Shown: one piece after another, positions 16,286 to 24,842 of the stretch
Position numbering within the stretch: the stretch's first letter is position 1
Layout: every line of letters begins with the position of its first letter
Assembly: GCA_023262185.1 (NCBI GenBank)
Contig: JALRDO010000003.1
Location: 46,849-110,848, forward strand
Source of the DNA: Flavobacteriaceae bacterium
GTDB lineage: Bacteria > Bacteroidota > Bacteroidia > Flavobacteriales > Flavobacteriaceae
Reading direction: 5' to 3'
Length of the DNA stretch: 64,000 bases
Notes under the pieces: generated by a model
The model's input: only the letters and a program-made list of their open reading frames with translations
What the model was told of the DNA's origin: nothing
Database searches by the model: none
Made by a program: the position numbers and the translations under genes

Positions 16286-16312
16286 GAGCGCCGCTGGCGC
16301 TCAGGTTTTTTC
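16286..16312 (+). terminator. Second GC-rich hairpin with T-run
   Basis: GAGCGCC, loop GCT, GGCGCTC at 16286-16302, then GG and a run of T from 16306. Another perfect hairpin (CTCAAG-CTGG-CTTGAG) lies before it at about 16246-16261. The 192 bases from attR to the DUF155 stop codon otherwise hold nothing I recognise. The hairpin may back up the tRNA terminator. Confidence 0.5.
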
Positions 16313-16383
16313 TATTTAGACTTCGGGATGTAAAGGAAAAGCCGAAGAAGCGAAGCGACTGAGGCTAATCCTGTATTTAATTA

Positions 16384-17169
16384 CTAAAACATTTTAAGTA
16401 GCCTAATTACAAAAAGATCTATTACCTCAACTAGAATTAGGGCAATAATTATCCATTCTAGCTTGCTACTCTCTTTGTGATCCATAATGTCCTTAAAGAG
16501 TTCAAGATCTTCTTTAATAATTGCTGTACGCTCACTTAAATACCTATATCTATCTTTTAAATCAAAAGTTTGTTTTAATAAATTATCTAATCTGTTTAAT
16601 TCTTGATTTTCCCAAGTTATATCTGGAGAATCGAAGATGTATAGATTTTCAGAGATTTGATTTTTTATATTCAAAACACGACCGATAAATCTCTTTAGTT
16701 TTCTCCCAGAAATTCTAAGCCTTCCCTTATCTTCTAATTCTTTGGTATAAATAGTTGTTTCGTTCAACAATAGATCTGTTATGTCTAGATATTTATCTAG
16801 TGCAACGGATTGTGAAGTATTGAGCATTACCAGTCGTATGGCCTCAATATTAAATTCATGAAGAATGACTTTGTCGAAATTTACCTGAGTTAATTGTCCA
16901 GACACTTCAACCTTTATAGTCTCTTTAAGATCTTGCTCTTGCCATGATTTGAGCTCAGGATTAAGAACTTTTATAATGCTATTTATATCAGAATGAGAGC
17001 AGTTGAAAAACGCGATTACACCATATTGAAAAACATACACAAACTGCTTTTCTCTCAATAGCATAAAAAGTTCATCTGAATCAGAATAAATTACGCTTAA
17101 GTCTAATTTGAGCCTACATTGCTTAATATTCAGACTATTTTTTATGTGAAGAGCGGTTACAGAATACAT
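16384..17169 (-). CDS. RMD1/DUF155 family membrane protein
   Basis: This is a 261-residue protein of the RMD1 (DUF155/YagE) family. Members in yeast are tied to meiotic division and mitochondrial translation; the bacterial role is unknown. The characteristic C-terminal half is clear: SENLYIFDSPDITWENQELN near residue 175, then FDLKDRYRYLSERTAIIKED and MDHKESSKLEWIIIALILVE, ending in one membrane helix and a short basic tail. The start at 17169 lies 6 bases after the AMP nucleosidase stop, so the two genes form an operon. The coding sequence is AT-rich for the window, although it lies outside the element. Confidence 0.82.
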   Translation of the reverse strand: MYSVTALHIKNSLNIKQCRLKLDLSVIYSDSDELFMLLREKQFVYVFQYGVIAFFNCSHSDINSIIKVLNPELKSWQEQDLKETIKVEVSGQLTQVNFDKVILHEFNIEAIRLVMLNTSQSVALDKYLDITDLLLNETTIYTKELEDKGRLRISGRKLKRFIGRVLNIKNQISENLYIFDSPDITWENQELNRLDNLLKQTFDLKDRYRYLSERTAIIKEDLELFKDIMDHKESSKLEWIIIALILVEVIDLFVIRLLKMF

Positions 17170-17175
17170 CTTTAA

Positions 17176-17946
17176 TCAAAACTTCAAATGCCGAATTGTT
17201 TCTCCTTTGTCTTTGATTTGGTTCAAGGAGCTAATGCCTAACTGTACGTGATTGGCGTCATAGCGCGCCTTATTTTCAGCATCTGCCGCCATAGATTTAA
17301 CCCCTTCGGGTATCATCGGCTGATCAGTCACCAATAATAGCGCCCCAGTAGGAATCTTGTTGTGAAAACCAACGGTGAATAGCGTGGCTGTTTCCATATC
17401 AATGGCATAAGCGCGCACCTTTTTCAGATGGGCTTTGAACTTTTTGTCGTGTTCCCACACCCTGCGGTTAGTGGTAAATACGGTACCCGTCCGGTAACTG
17501 TAACCGTTGTCTTTAATGGTCGAAGAGATAGCCCTTTGCAATGCGAAAGAAGGCAGTGCAGGAACTTCTTTCGGAAGGTAATCGTCAGAGGTACCGTCTC
17601 CGCGAATGGCTCCAATGGGCAGAATAAAGTCACCAATCTGGTTGCGTTTTTTGAGTCCGCCACATTTACCCAAGAAGAGAACAGCCTCTGGATCCACGGC
17701 CATGAGTAGGTCCATGATCAAAGCTGCATTCGGACTTCCGATACCAAAATCAATTATGCTTATTCCGTTATGGGTTGCTGATGGCATCACCGCATCTTTT
17801 CCTTCAACAACGGCTCCGGTAAGCTCTGCGAACTTTGAAACATACTTGTAAAAGTTGGTCAGCAAGATGAATTTACCAAACTCAGATGCGGGCTTTCCGG
17901 TGTAGCGATGTAACCAGTCGCTGACGATTTCTTCTTTAGATTCCAT
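17176..17946 (-). CDS. AMP nucleosidase (short Bacteroidota type)
   Basis: This is a 256-residue cytosolic enzyme of the nucleoside phosphorylase/hydrolase fold, predicted to split AMP into adenine and ribose 5-phosphate. Features: the glycine-rich GIGSPNAALIMDLL (about residues 68-81), the GKCGGLKKRNQIGDFILP stretch near 93-110, and the purine/ribose site YAIDMETATLF near 180. It lacks the extra N-terminal domain of the long enterobacterial Amn, as is normal for the Bacteroidota form. It is the first gene of a two-gene minus-strand operon with the DUF155 protein. A uridine phosphorylase or MTA nucleosidase relative is less likely given the overall match. Confidence 0.83.
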   Translation of the reverse strand: MESKEEIVSDWLHRYTGKPASEFGKFILLTNFYKYVSKFAELTGAVVEGKDAVMPSATHNGISIIDFGIGSPNAALIMDLLMAVDPEAVLFLGKCGGLKKRNQIGDFILPIGAIRGDGTSDDYLPKEVPALPSFALQRAISSTIKDNGYSYRTGTVFTTNRRVWEHDKKFKAHLKKVRAYAIDMETATLFTVGFHNKIPTGALLLVTDQPMIPEGVKSMAADAENKARYDANHVQLGISSLNQIKDKGETIRHLKF

Positions 17947-18016
17947 ACAGCAAAATTATGTAAGTTCGAATTAGGTTTAACCGAGCGGCTTGTGTTAGGC
18001 CCCTTAATTTGTCTAT

Positions 18017-19219
18017 TTGAATACGCCATCTCTTAAATCAAAACGCATAGGAATCTTCATTGCGGCCGCCTTCATTGGCCCAGGAACGGTGACCACTTGC
18101 GCCATGGCAGGAGTGGATTTCGGCATTGAAATTTTATGGGCCCTAACGCTTTCAATTTTCATCACCTATTACTTTCAAGAGATTGCAGCGCGAATGGGTT
18201 GGGTCTTGAAGGCGGATTTAGATCAAATTATCAAAACACATATCAGGCATCGATTTTGGCGCATAGCCATTCTAGGACTGATCCTTGCTGCCATTCTTTT
18301 TGGCAATTCGGTATATCAAGGAGGCAACTTGAGCGGAACGCTCTTGGGGCTCCAGTCTTTGACTTCAATTGAGCATTCAAAGTTTTTAATGCTACTCGTC
18401 ATAGCTGCTATTGTCATCACCTTTCTTTGGAACGAACGTTTTGAGGCCATCAAGCGATTTTTAATGCTCATGGTAATCGTGATGGGTCTTGCCTTCACTT
18501 TAACCGCAGTGAGCCTAGGACCTGAGGTGTTAACGGTGCTCAAAGCTGCCGTGCTTCCGAGCCTTAACGCTGACAATACCTTTATGGTTATTGCGCTTGT
18601 AGGAACGACTGTAGTGCCCTACAATTTGTTTCTTCACACCGCTTTAGTGAATCGTTCGCACCGCGAGATTCGCTCGATAAAAGCGTTGAGATCAGATACT
18701 GCAATAAGTATTGTCTTAGGCGGACTCATCTCAATGACCATACTGATTACAGCGGCCTCAGTACAGTCAGGGGCTATTCAATCGGTCCTTGATCTAATCG
18801 CTCTGTTGGAGCCCACTTTCGGAAGCGCCAGTCGGTTTATCATTGGCTTTGGGCTTTTCGCAGCCGGACTAACCTCATCGATCACCGCCCCTTTGGCGGT
18901 AGGACTAGTAGCAAGATCTATTGTAAGGTCAACCCCATATGAGCATCCAAATAGTTCAAGAATAGCTAGCGTTACCGTCTTTGTCATCGGATTCTCGATT
19001 GCTCTCATAGGTACGGCGCCCGTTGAGGTGATCAAGTTCGCTCAGATTGCAAACGGCTTGTTACTCCCTATCATCGCACTTACATTATTGGTGTTGTCGT
19101 CTAGGGTTTCAGTTATGGGAGAACACGTGAATACGACCACTCAGAAACTCATAGGAATAGTTTTAGTCCTATTTACCCTTTTGCTAGGGGGCATGGCCTT
19201 ATTTAAGTCGCTTTCATGA
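18017..19219 (+). CDS. NRAMP-family transporter lacking the metal-site motif (YcsG-like)
   Basis: This is an inner-membrane protein of about 11 helices and 400 residues with the NRAMP fold. The family's metal-binding DPGN in helix 1 reads GPGT (residues 21-24), and the Met-Pro-His segment of helix 6 reads VVPYN near residue 200, so divalent metal transport is doubtful. It heads an operon with the three 5-oxoprolinase genes, and its stop overlaps the pxpA start (ATGA). Bacillus subtilis has the same neighbourhood (ycsG beside ycsF and kipI/kipA). I infer a role in uptake of 5-oxoproline or a related acid. The only plausible start is a TTG at 18017: the next ATG lies about 30 codons in, inside helix 1. 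Confidence 0.8.
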   Translation: MNTPSLKSKRIGIFIAAAFIGPGTVTTCAMAGVDFGIEILWALTLSIFITYYFQEIAARMGWVLKADLDQIIKTHIRHRFWRIAILGLILAAILFGNSVYQGGNLSGTLLGLQSLTSIEHSKFLMLLVIAAIVITFLWNERFEAIKRFLMLMVIVMGLAFTLTAVSLGPEVLTVLKAAVLPSLNADNTFMVIALVGTTVVPYNLFLHTALVNRSHREIRSIKALRSDTAISIVLGGLISMTILITAASVQSGAIQSVLDLIALLEPTFGSASRFIIGFGLFAAGLTSSITAPLAVGLVARSIVRSTPYEHPNSSRIASVTVFVIGFSIALIGTAPVEVIKFAQIANGLLLPIIALTLLVLSSRVSVMGEHVNTTTQKLIGIVLVLFTLLLGGMALFKSLS

Positions 19220-19932
19220 AAGGCAAATCAAAAGCTTTACATATCAACCTAGACGCTGGAGAAGGGCTGGTCGATGAGCAGCCCCTCTACCCTTATGTTC
19301 ATGCGCTCAATATTGCCTGTGGTGGGCATGCAGGTGATGCAGAGTCCATTGCAAAAACCATACAGGCAGGTGCAGCCTTGGGCTTAGACCTGGGGGCGCA
19401 TCCGTCGTATCCTGATCGCGAGCACTTCGGAAGGCGTACCCTCGAGATGAGCCATGAGGTACTTAAACAGTCATTAGTTAAACAATTGGAACTTTTTGAC
19501 AGTCAATGTAAACAACTCAATAGCCAATGGACCCACATCAAAGCACACGGTGCGCTTTACAACGATATGGCTCAAAATGCATCATTGACTGAGGTGTATT
19601 TAGAGGCTATTGCTCCTTTTAGTTCTGGGCGAATTCTTTATGTGCAAGAACATTCAGTACTTGCACAGAAGGCAAAAGATAAAGGACTAAAGTGTTATCA
19701 CGAATATTTTATCGATCGCAGATATGCAGATCGAACCCGTCTGTTGAGCCGCTCAGATAGAAGAGCTATCATTAGTACTCCAGAAGAGGGTTTGACTCAG
19801 CTTCGATTGATGCAAAGCGGAATTCTTGAAGACGTTACGCAAGGTCGGCATTCCATCGAACCTCATACCTTTTGCATTCACTCTGATCATGAAAATACTG
19901 TGGAGATTCTAAAGCGCATTCATGAAGCATAA
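19216..19932 (+). CDS. pxpA: 5-oxoprolinase subunit A
   Basis: This is the LamB/YcsF family subunit of the prokaryotic ATP-dependent 5-oxoprolinase PxpABC, which opens pyroglutamate to glutamate in the cytosol. Signatures: INLDAGEGL at residues 10-18, NIACGGHAGDAESI near 34-47, GAHPSYPDREHFGRR near 61-75 and KAHGALYND near 108. In most relatives the second motif is NIACGFHAGD. The 238-residue length is slightly short for the family (about 250). The start overlaps the NRAMP-like gene stop, and the end overlaps pxpB by 11 bases, so the subunits are translationally coupled. Confidence 0.93.
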   Translation: MKGKSKALHINLDAGEGLVDEQPLYPYVHALNIACGGHAGDAESIAKTIQAGAALGLDLGAHPSYPDREHFGRRTLEMSHEVLKQSLVKQLELFDSQCKQLNSQWTHIKAHGALYNDMAQNASLTEVYLEAIAPFSSGRILYVQEHSVLAQKAKDKGLKCYHEYFIDRRYADRTRLLSRSDRRAIISTPEEGLTQLRLMQSGILEDVTQGRHSIEPHTFCIHSDHENTVEILKRIHEA

Positions 19933-20617
19933 GTTCACCATCTATGCCATGGGTCAAGACTCATTGACCGTAGAACTTGACGGTATAAAGCCCATTGAGT
20001 TGAAGTGTATTGCCTCACATCTAAAGCATTTTTTTGATACGGATATTGATGTGTTGGCTTTGAATCAATCCCTAACGCTTTTTGAAAAAAACTGCGCCAC
20101 TCGATTAGATGAACTCCATTCATTTCTCGCAACTCTAGAGATAGAAGAGGCGTTGACCCCTAAGCGTTGGGAGTTGCCCGTACATTATAACGGGCATGAC
20201 CTTGAAGCACTTGCTGAAAAACTCAAAAAGACGCCAGAAGATCTAATAGAATTGCATCAGTCGCACACATACACGATCGAAGGATTCGGATTTTTGCCCG
20301 GATTCTTTTATATCGGATCTCTTCCGAAGGCGCTTCAAATTCCGCGTAAAAGTACCCCTACATTGAGGGTCCCTAAACGATCTGTTGCTATTGCGGGCAC
20401 CCAAACAGGCATATACCCCATTGAATCAAGTGGTGGATGGTACGTGTTAGGAGAACTGGCATTTGATCTTTTTGATCCTGACGTGCAACCTCCAGTATTT
20501 GTTGATGTAGGAGACGAAGTGCGCTTCAAAGCTATAAGCTCAGACAAGTTTGAGTTATTGCGTGGGCAACATTTAAAGGGAGCTCAACTTCAAGAACGCT
20601 TGTTATGCTCGAAATAG
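19922..20617 (+). CDS. pxpB: 5-oxoprolinase subunit B (KipI family)
   Basis: This is the KipI-like subunit of 5-oxoprolinase, 231 residues, cytosolic. The C-terminal cyclophilin-like domain carries the hallmark run GFGFLPGFFYIGSLP near residues 120-134, PRKSTPTLRVPKRSVAIAG near 141-159 and QTGIYPIESSGGWYVLGE near 161-178. In Bacillus the homologue was first described as an inhibitor of the sporulation kinase KinA; with pxpA and pxpC beside it the oxoprolinase role is the natural reading. It overlaps pxpA by 11 bases and pxpC by 13. Confidence 0.93.
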   Translation: MKHKFTIYAMGQDSLTVELDGIKPIELKCIASHLKHFFDTDIDVLALNQSLTLFEKNCATRLDELHSFLATLEIEEALTPKRWELPVHYNGHDLEALAEKLKKTPEDLIELHQSHTYTIEGFGFLPGFFYIGSLPKALQIPRKSTPTLRVPKRSVAIAGTQTGIYPIESSGGWYVLGELAFDLFDPDVQPPVFVDVGDEVRFKAISSDKFELLRGQHLKGAQLQERLLCSK

Positions 20618-21459
20618 TTCGACCGGGTTTATGGGATACCCTTCAAGATCAGGGCCGGTTTGGGTATCGTGGTATAGGTGTGCCGCTCTCAGGGGCGATG
20701 GATCAAGAAGCATTTTCTCATGCGAACAGACTGCTTCGAAATGCGCCTGATGCGGCGGCTTTAGAGGTTTGTCAAAATGGAGGGGTGTATCTCTTCAAAG
20801 CACCTACCTGCTTTGTGCTTTGTGGGCCGGCAACTGAAGCTGTATTAGACGACCAATCGATAGCGACCCATACCGTTTACTCGGCTAAAAAAGGAAGTGT
20901 TTTATCGGTCAGAAGAGTGATAAATGGGGTCTATACCTATGTGGCTGTCAAAGGCGGATTTGTTACAGATCAGAAATTAAATAGCCGATCTATGCATCTT
21001 TCGCTTTATGGGATACAGAAATTGAAAAAAGGAGATCAGCTACCCTACCAGGTGTATGAGGGGCCTAATATTGAGGCAGATCACCCTCCTTTTTCTAAGG
21101 GTCAGCAAGAAGCTGTTCTCCAGGCTATCCCTGGTCCAGAGTTTCATCAACTGCATCCTTCGACGGATTTTTCTTCTTTGAAATTTACCCTCTCTGATCA
21201 CAACCGTATGGGGTATCGTTTATTACCCTCGGTGCATCTCAAGCGATCGACCGAGAGCATCCGCTCCGCGGCGGTGTTTCCTGGAATCGTTCAGCTCACT
21301 CCGTCAGGTGAGTGTATTGTGCTTCATAGAGACGCACAGGTTAGCGGGGGCTATCCGCGCATTCTGATACTGACTGAGCAAAGCCTGAATCGGTTGGCTC
21401 AGATCAAGAAAGGAGAGATTGTTGTGATAAAATGCACGATTGATCCTTCATTTACCTAA
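20605..21459 (+). CDS. pxpC: 5-oxoprolinase subunit C (KipA family)
   Basis: This is the biotin-dependent-carboxyltransferase-like subunit of 5-oxoprolinase, 284 residues. Signatures: RPGLWDTLQDQGRFGYRGIG at residues 5-24, PLSGAMDQEAFSHANRLL near 26-43, a VKGGF stretch near 115 and SGECIVLHRDAQVSGGYPRI near 233-252. The length is in the normal range. The start overlaps pxpB by 13 bases, and gluconokinase follows after 16 bases, with no terminator between the oxoproline and gluconate halves of the operon. Confidence 0.93.
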   Translation: MLEIVRPGLWDTLQDQGRFGYRGIGVPLSGAMDQEAFSHANRLLRNAPDAAALEVCQNGGVYLFKAPTCFVLCGPATEAVLDDQSIATHTVYSAKKGSVLSVRRVINGVYTYVAVKGGFVTDQKLNSRSMHLSLYGIQKLKKGDQLPYQVYEGPNIEADHPPFSKGQQEAVLQAIPGPEFHQLHPSTDFSSLKFTLSDHNRMGYRLLPSVHLKRSTESIRSAAVFPGIVQLTPSGECIVLHRDAQVSGGYPRILILTEQSLNRLAQIKKGEIVVIKCTIDPSFT

Positions 21460-21475
21460 TTTGAAGGCCATTGAA

Positions 21476-21955
21476 ATGAACAAGCTGATTGTAGTCATGG
21501 GGGTGAGCGGAAGCGGCAAAACAACGATCGGAAGGTTGCTTTCCGAAGCACTTGGTCGTCCGTTTTTTGATGCCGATGACTACCATCCGACTGAAAATAT
21601 AGAGAAGATGAATTCGGGTACCCCACTCACGGATGAAGACCGAAAACCGTGGTTAGATCGTTTGAATCAGCTGTGCTTACAGCACCAAACTGAGGGGTTG
21701 GTGCTCGCATGTTCTGCACTAAAAGAGACCTACAGAACGCACATTAAAGGGGCAAATACTGAGATCAGCTGGATTTACCTCAAGGGCTCATTTGATCTTA
21801 TCATGAAGCGGATTAAACAACGCGAACATCATTACATGCCTCACACCTTGCTTCAATCTCAGTTTGATATTTTAGAGGAGCCAACGAAGGCGTTTATCCT
21901 TGAAATTGATCAAGAACCGCAGCTATTGGTTGAAAAAATAATGGCCCATTTATGA
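21476..21955 (+). CDS. gntK: Gluconokinase
   Basis: This enzyme phosphorylates D-gluconate to 6-phosphogluconate with ATP in the cytosol. The 159-residue product has the P-loop GVSGSGKTT at residues 9-17, the sugar-binding stretch FFDADDYHPTENIEKM near 34-49 and TDEDRKPWLDRL near 56-67, and ACSALKETYR near 81. I chose the ATG at 21476 because the P-loop strand follows directly; the frame is open 36 bases further upstream, into pxpC. The end overlaps gnd by four bases (ATGA). Confidence 0.94.
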   Translation: MNKLIVVMGVSGSGKTTIGRLLSEALGRPFFDADDYHPTENIEKMNSGTPLTDEDRKPWLDRLNQLCLQHQTEGLVLACSALKETYRTHIKGANTEISWIYLKGSFDLIMKRIKQREHHYMPHTLLQSQFDILEEPTKAFILEIDQEPQLLVEKIMAHL

Positions 21956-23346
21956 AGAAAGAAATAGGTATCATCGGATTGGGAGTCATGGGTTGTGCCT
22001 TGGCTAGAAATTTTGGCCGAAATGGTATATCACTAGCGCTGTATAACCGACACCTTTCAGGATCTGAAGAGAAGGTTGCCTTACGTGCTATTCAAGAGCA
22101 TACAGAATTAAAAAAGGCTCAAGGGTTTGAGGAGGTTAAGGAATTTATTGAAGCTCTTGAACGACCGCGAAAAATCATTCTGATGGTTACTGCAGGTGAA
22201 GCCGTAGATCACTTACTCTCTTCGCTTTCTGGTTTGTTGCATCCTGGGGATCTCATTATTGATGGTGGAAATTCTGATTTTAAGTCGACTGAAAAGCGTC
22301 TTAATACCTTATTAGACTCAGGGGTGTTGTTTTTAGGACTAGGAGTTTCTGGTGGAGAAGAAGGGGCGCTAAATGGCCCATCACTTATGGCCGGAGGATC
22401 AAGAGAAGCTTATGAGTTGGCACATCCGTACCTGTCGCGAATAGCCGCGATAACACCATCAACTAATAAGGCTTTGGCCTATTTTGGGTCAGGGGGCTCA
22501 GGCCATTTTGTGAAGATGGTTCACAACGCTATTGAATACGCTGAAATGCAACTGATTGCAGAGGCTTATCTCTTTCTGCGGAATGTGCTTGGCATGAAAA
22601 CAGATGAAATCGGTGCAGTATTTGATGCATGGAAGGCTTCTCATTCTAAAAGCTACTTGCTAGAAATCACTTCAGAAATACTTCAGACCAAGGATGAGCA
22701 TGGCTTCGTGCTAGACCGCATAGCTCCTATAGCTTCTTATAATCAGACCGGTGCCTCTGCGCTTATTGAGGGGGCTTTGTCGGGTCAGCCTCTTTCAATG
22801 GTGGCCTCAGCGCTATTTACCCGCTTTATTTCGAATCAAAAGCCACCTCAAGCAGAAGTTTCTTCTTTAAAAAGGACGCACTCAAAGACTATATCCATTG
22901 AAACGCTGCATAAGGCCTATGCCTTCGCTCGCATTGTGAATCACTATCAGCATTTTTCAATGATAAATGCGAGTGCTTACCACTACCGATGGGATATAAA
23001 ACCGAACGATTTATGCGAGGTCTGGTCAGCCGGATGTATCATTCGATCTTCTCTCTTAGAGCGTTTGGCCCAAGCGAAAACAGTTGAGACTCCATTGTTC
23101 TTTAATTCAGAAATTCAAAGCGAATTGAGTACTTCAAAAGAAGAGCTCAAAGCGGTGCTTAATGCGGCGTATCAATCTGATATAGCCTTGCCCGGACTTT
23201 CGAATGCCCTCAATTATTACCTGCAATTGACGGCTGATGACCCCTCAGCAGCTCTTGTACAGGCTCAAAGAGATTATTTTGGTGCCCATGGCGTTTATTT
23301 TAAAGAAGAGGCAAATCGCCTTGTACATTATCCGTGGAAGGCATGA
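21952..23346 (+). CDS. gnd: 6-phosphogluconate dehydrogenase (decarboxylating)
   Basis: This enzyme oxidatively decarboxylates 6-phosphogluconate to ribulose 5-phosphate, giving NAD(P)H. It is of the long form, 464 residues. Rossmann motif GIIGLGVMG is at residues 5-13. Further signatures are IIDGGNSDFKSTEKR near 103-117, LGVSGGEEGALNGPSLMAGG near 127-146 and HFVKMVHNAIEYAEMQ near 183-198, with the catalytic lysine. The cofactor region YNRHLSG allows NADP. It overlaps gntK by four bases and the permease gene by four (ATGA), giving a complete uptake-to-pentose-phosphate route for gluconate. Confidence 0.94.
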   Translation: MKKEIGIIGLGVMGCALARNFGRNGISLALYNRHLSGSEEKVALRAIQEHTELKKAQGFEEVKEFIEALERPRKIILMVTAGEAVDHLLSSLSGLLHPGDLIIDGGNSDFKSTEKRLNTLLDSGVLFLGLGVSGGEEGALNGPSLMAGGSREAYELAHPYLSRIAAITPSTNKALAYFGSGGSGHFVKMVHNAIEYAEMQLIAEAYLFLRNVLGMKTDEIGAVFDAWKASHSKSYLLEITSEILQTKDEHGFVLDRIAPIASYNQTGASALIEGALSGQPLSMVASALFTRFISNQKPPQAEVSSLKRTHSKTISIETLHKAYAFARIVNHYQHFSMINASAYHYRWDIKPNDLCEVWSAGCIIRSSLLERLAQAKTVETPLFFNSEIQSELSTSKEELKAVLNAAYQSDIALPGLSNALNYYLQLTADDPSAALVQAQRDYFGAHGVYFKEEANRLVHYPWKA

Positions 23347-24677
23347 TTGAGATACCCTCTTTATTGGCCCTGTTCATAGGACTAGCGCTCTTGCTCGTGC
23401 TCATTCTTAGATTGAAATTACCCGCCTTCTTATCGCTCTTAATTTCAACGATCACTATCGGCTTGCTTTTAGGACTTGATGCTGAGTCTCTCTACAACAT
23501 CATTGAAAAGGGAATGGGCGGAACCTTGGGGTATGTCGCAACCGTAGTAGGATTGGGAGCGATTTTTGGAGTGCTTCTAGAGGTTACGGGTTCAGCAGAA
23601 GCTATATCTAATGATTTGATTCGTCGTTTTGGAATTAAAAATGCCTCGTGGACGATGCTGCTCAGCGGTTTTATCATTGCCATCCCGGTGTTTTTTGATG
23701 TTGCCTTTATCATACTTGTACCCCTCTTGTACTCGCTGCAGCAACGCACCAACAAATCACTCCTTTATTTCGCCTTACCTCTCTTAGCAGGATTAGCCGT
23801 AACGCATGCATTTATTCCACCAACGCCTGGCCCTATAGCGGTTTCGAGTATTCTTGGCGCTGATTTGGGGCTGGTCATTTTAATGGGATTTCTCGTAGGT
23901 CTGCCTGCAGCAATTGTTTCTGGGATCGTTTACGGTCGCCACATCGCTCAAAAAATATACGTTTCTGTTGAGGTTACAGACGCCGAAGTACCAAAGCATG
24001 ATTATCCCTCAAGCTTAAAAATTTTGTTGATCGTTCTATTGCCGATTGCTTTACTCGTTTTGTCGGCACTGAGCAAATTGGAAAGCTGGACGGCTTCGGC
24101 ATGGCTTACAGAAGTAATTCAATTTGTAGGCCATCCGTTTTCGGCCTTAATTCTTGCCATTATCGCCGCATGGATATTCTTGGGGTTAAGAGAAGGTCAT
24201 ACGAAACACAGTCTGTTGAAAGTAACGACCAAAGCCATGGAACCGGCAGGGACGATTATTCTATTGACCGGGGCCGGAGGGGTCTTAAAGCAATTGCTCA
24301 TTGATTCTTCAATAGGTCTTGAGATCGCAGAAGGGTTTACCAAATTGAACCTCTCCATCTACATCATTGCTTTTGGGGTGGCCGCTTTGGTACGTGTAAT
24401 TCAGGGTTCTTCGACAGTAGCCATGATCACGGCTGCCTCAATCATTGCACCCATGGCGTCGGATGGATACGCTGCAATAAACCTCGCATTAATGGTCGTG
24501 GCTATTGCCTCTGGTGCATCGATCTTTTCACATGTGAATGATTCAGGATTTTGGCTAGTGAGTCAATACCTCAAACTCAACGAAAAACAGACTTATCGCT
24601 CATGGACCTTAATGACAGCGATTTTAGGGTTCACCGGTCTTTTAATGGTATTGCTCTTGAGCCTTTTACTGAGCTAG
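23343..24677 (+). CDS. Gluconate:H+ symporter (GntP family)
   Basis: This is an inner-membrane permease of 444 residues with about 12-14 helices, typical of the GntP family. Family features include GGTLGYVATVVGLGAIFG near residues 60-77, a HAFIPPTPGPIAVSS stretch near 155-169 and IQGSSTVAMITAASI near 355. I prefer the ATG at 23343 to an in-frame GTG nine bases upstream because it overlaps the gnd stop as ATGA, like the other junctions of this operon. It is the last gene and is followed by a strong terminator. Gluconate is inferred as substrate from the two enzymes upstream. Confidence 0.9.
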   Translation: MIEIPSLLALFIGLALLLVLILRLKLPAFLSLLISTITIGLLLGLDAESLYNIIEKGMGGTLGYVATVVGLGAIFGVLLEVTGSAEAISNDLIRRFGIKNASWTMLLSGFIIAIPVFFDVAFIILVPLLYSLQQRTNKSLLYFALPLLAGLAVTHAFIPPTPGPIAVSSILGADLGLVILMGFLVGLPAAIVSGIVYGRHIAQKIYVSVEVTDAEVPKHDYPSSLKILLIVLLPIALLVLSALSKLESWTASAWLTEVIQFVGHPFSALILAIIAAWIFLGLREGHTKHSLLKVTTKAMEPAGTIILLTGAGGVLKQLLIDSSIGLEIAEGFTKLNLSIYIIAFGVAALVRVIQGSSTVAMITAASIIAPMASDGYAAINLALMVVAIASGASIFSHVNDSGFWLVSQYLKLNEKQTYRSWTLMTAILGFTGLLMVLLLSLLLS

Positions 24678-24750
24678 ACTGTACTGCTTGAAGAGATTTA
24701 TTTGCGTAATTCATTGATTTGATGTATATTAAACTCTCCAAAATAGTTTT

Positions 24751-24819
24751 AAGCATAGACAAAGTGCATATTGAAGGTCCTACCCTTCCTTAAGTGAAGT
24801 ACTTTGTTTATGCTTTTTT
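24751..24819 (+). terminator. Large hairpin terminator closing the oxoproline-gluconate operon
   Basis: AAGCATAGACAAAGT at 24751-24765 pairs with ACTTTGTTTATGCTT at 24801-24815 over 15 positions with one G-T wobble, and a run of T follows. An inner stem GAAGG/CCTTC lies in the loop. The rest of the spacer before the next gene shows nothing else I can name. Confidence 0.75.
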
Positions 24820-24842
24820 GATTCAAACAACAGGTATTCACT

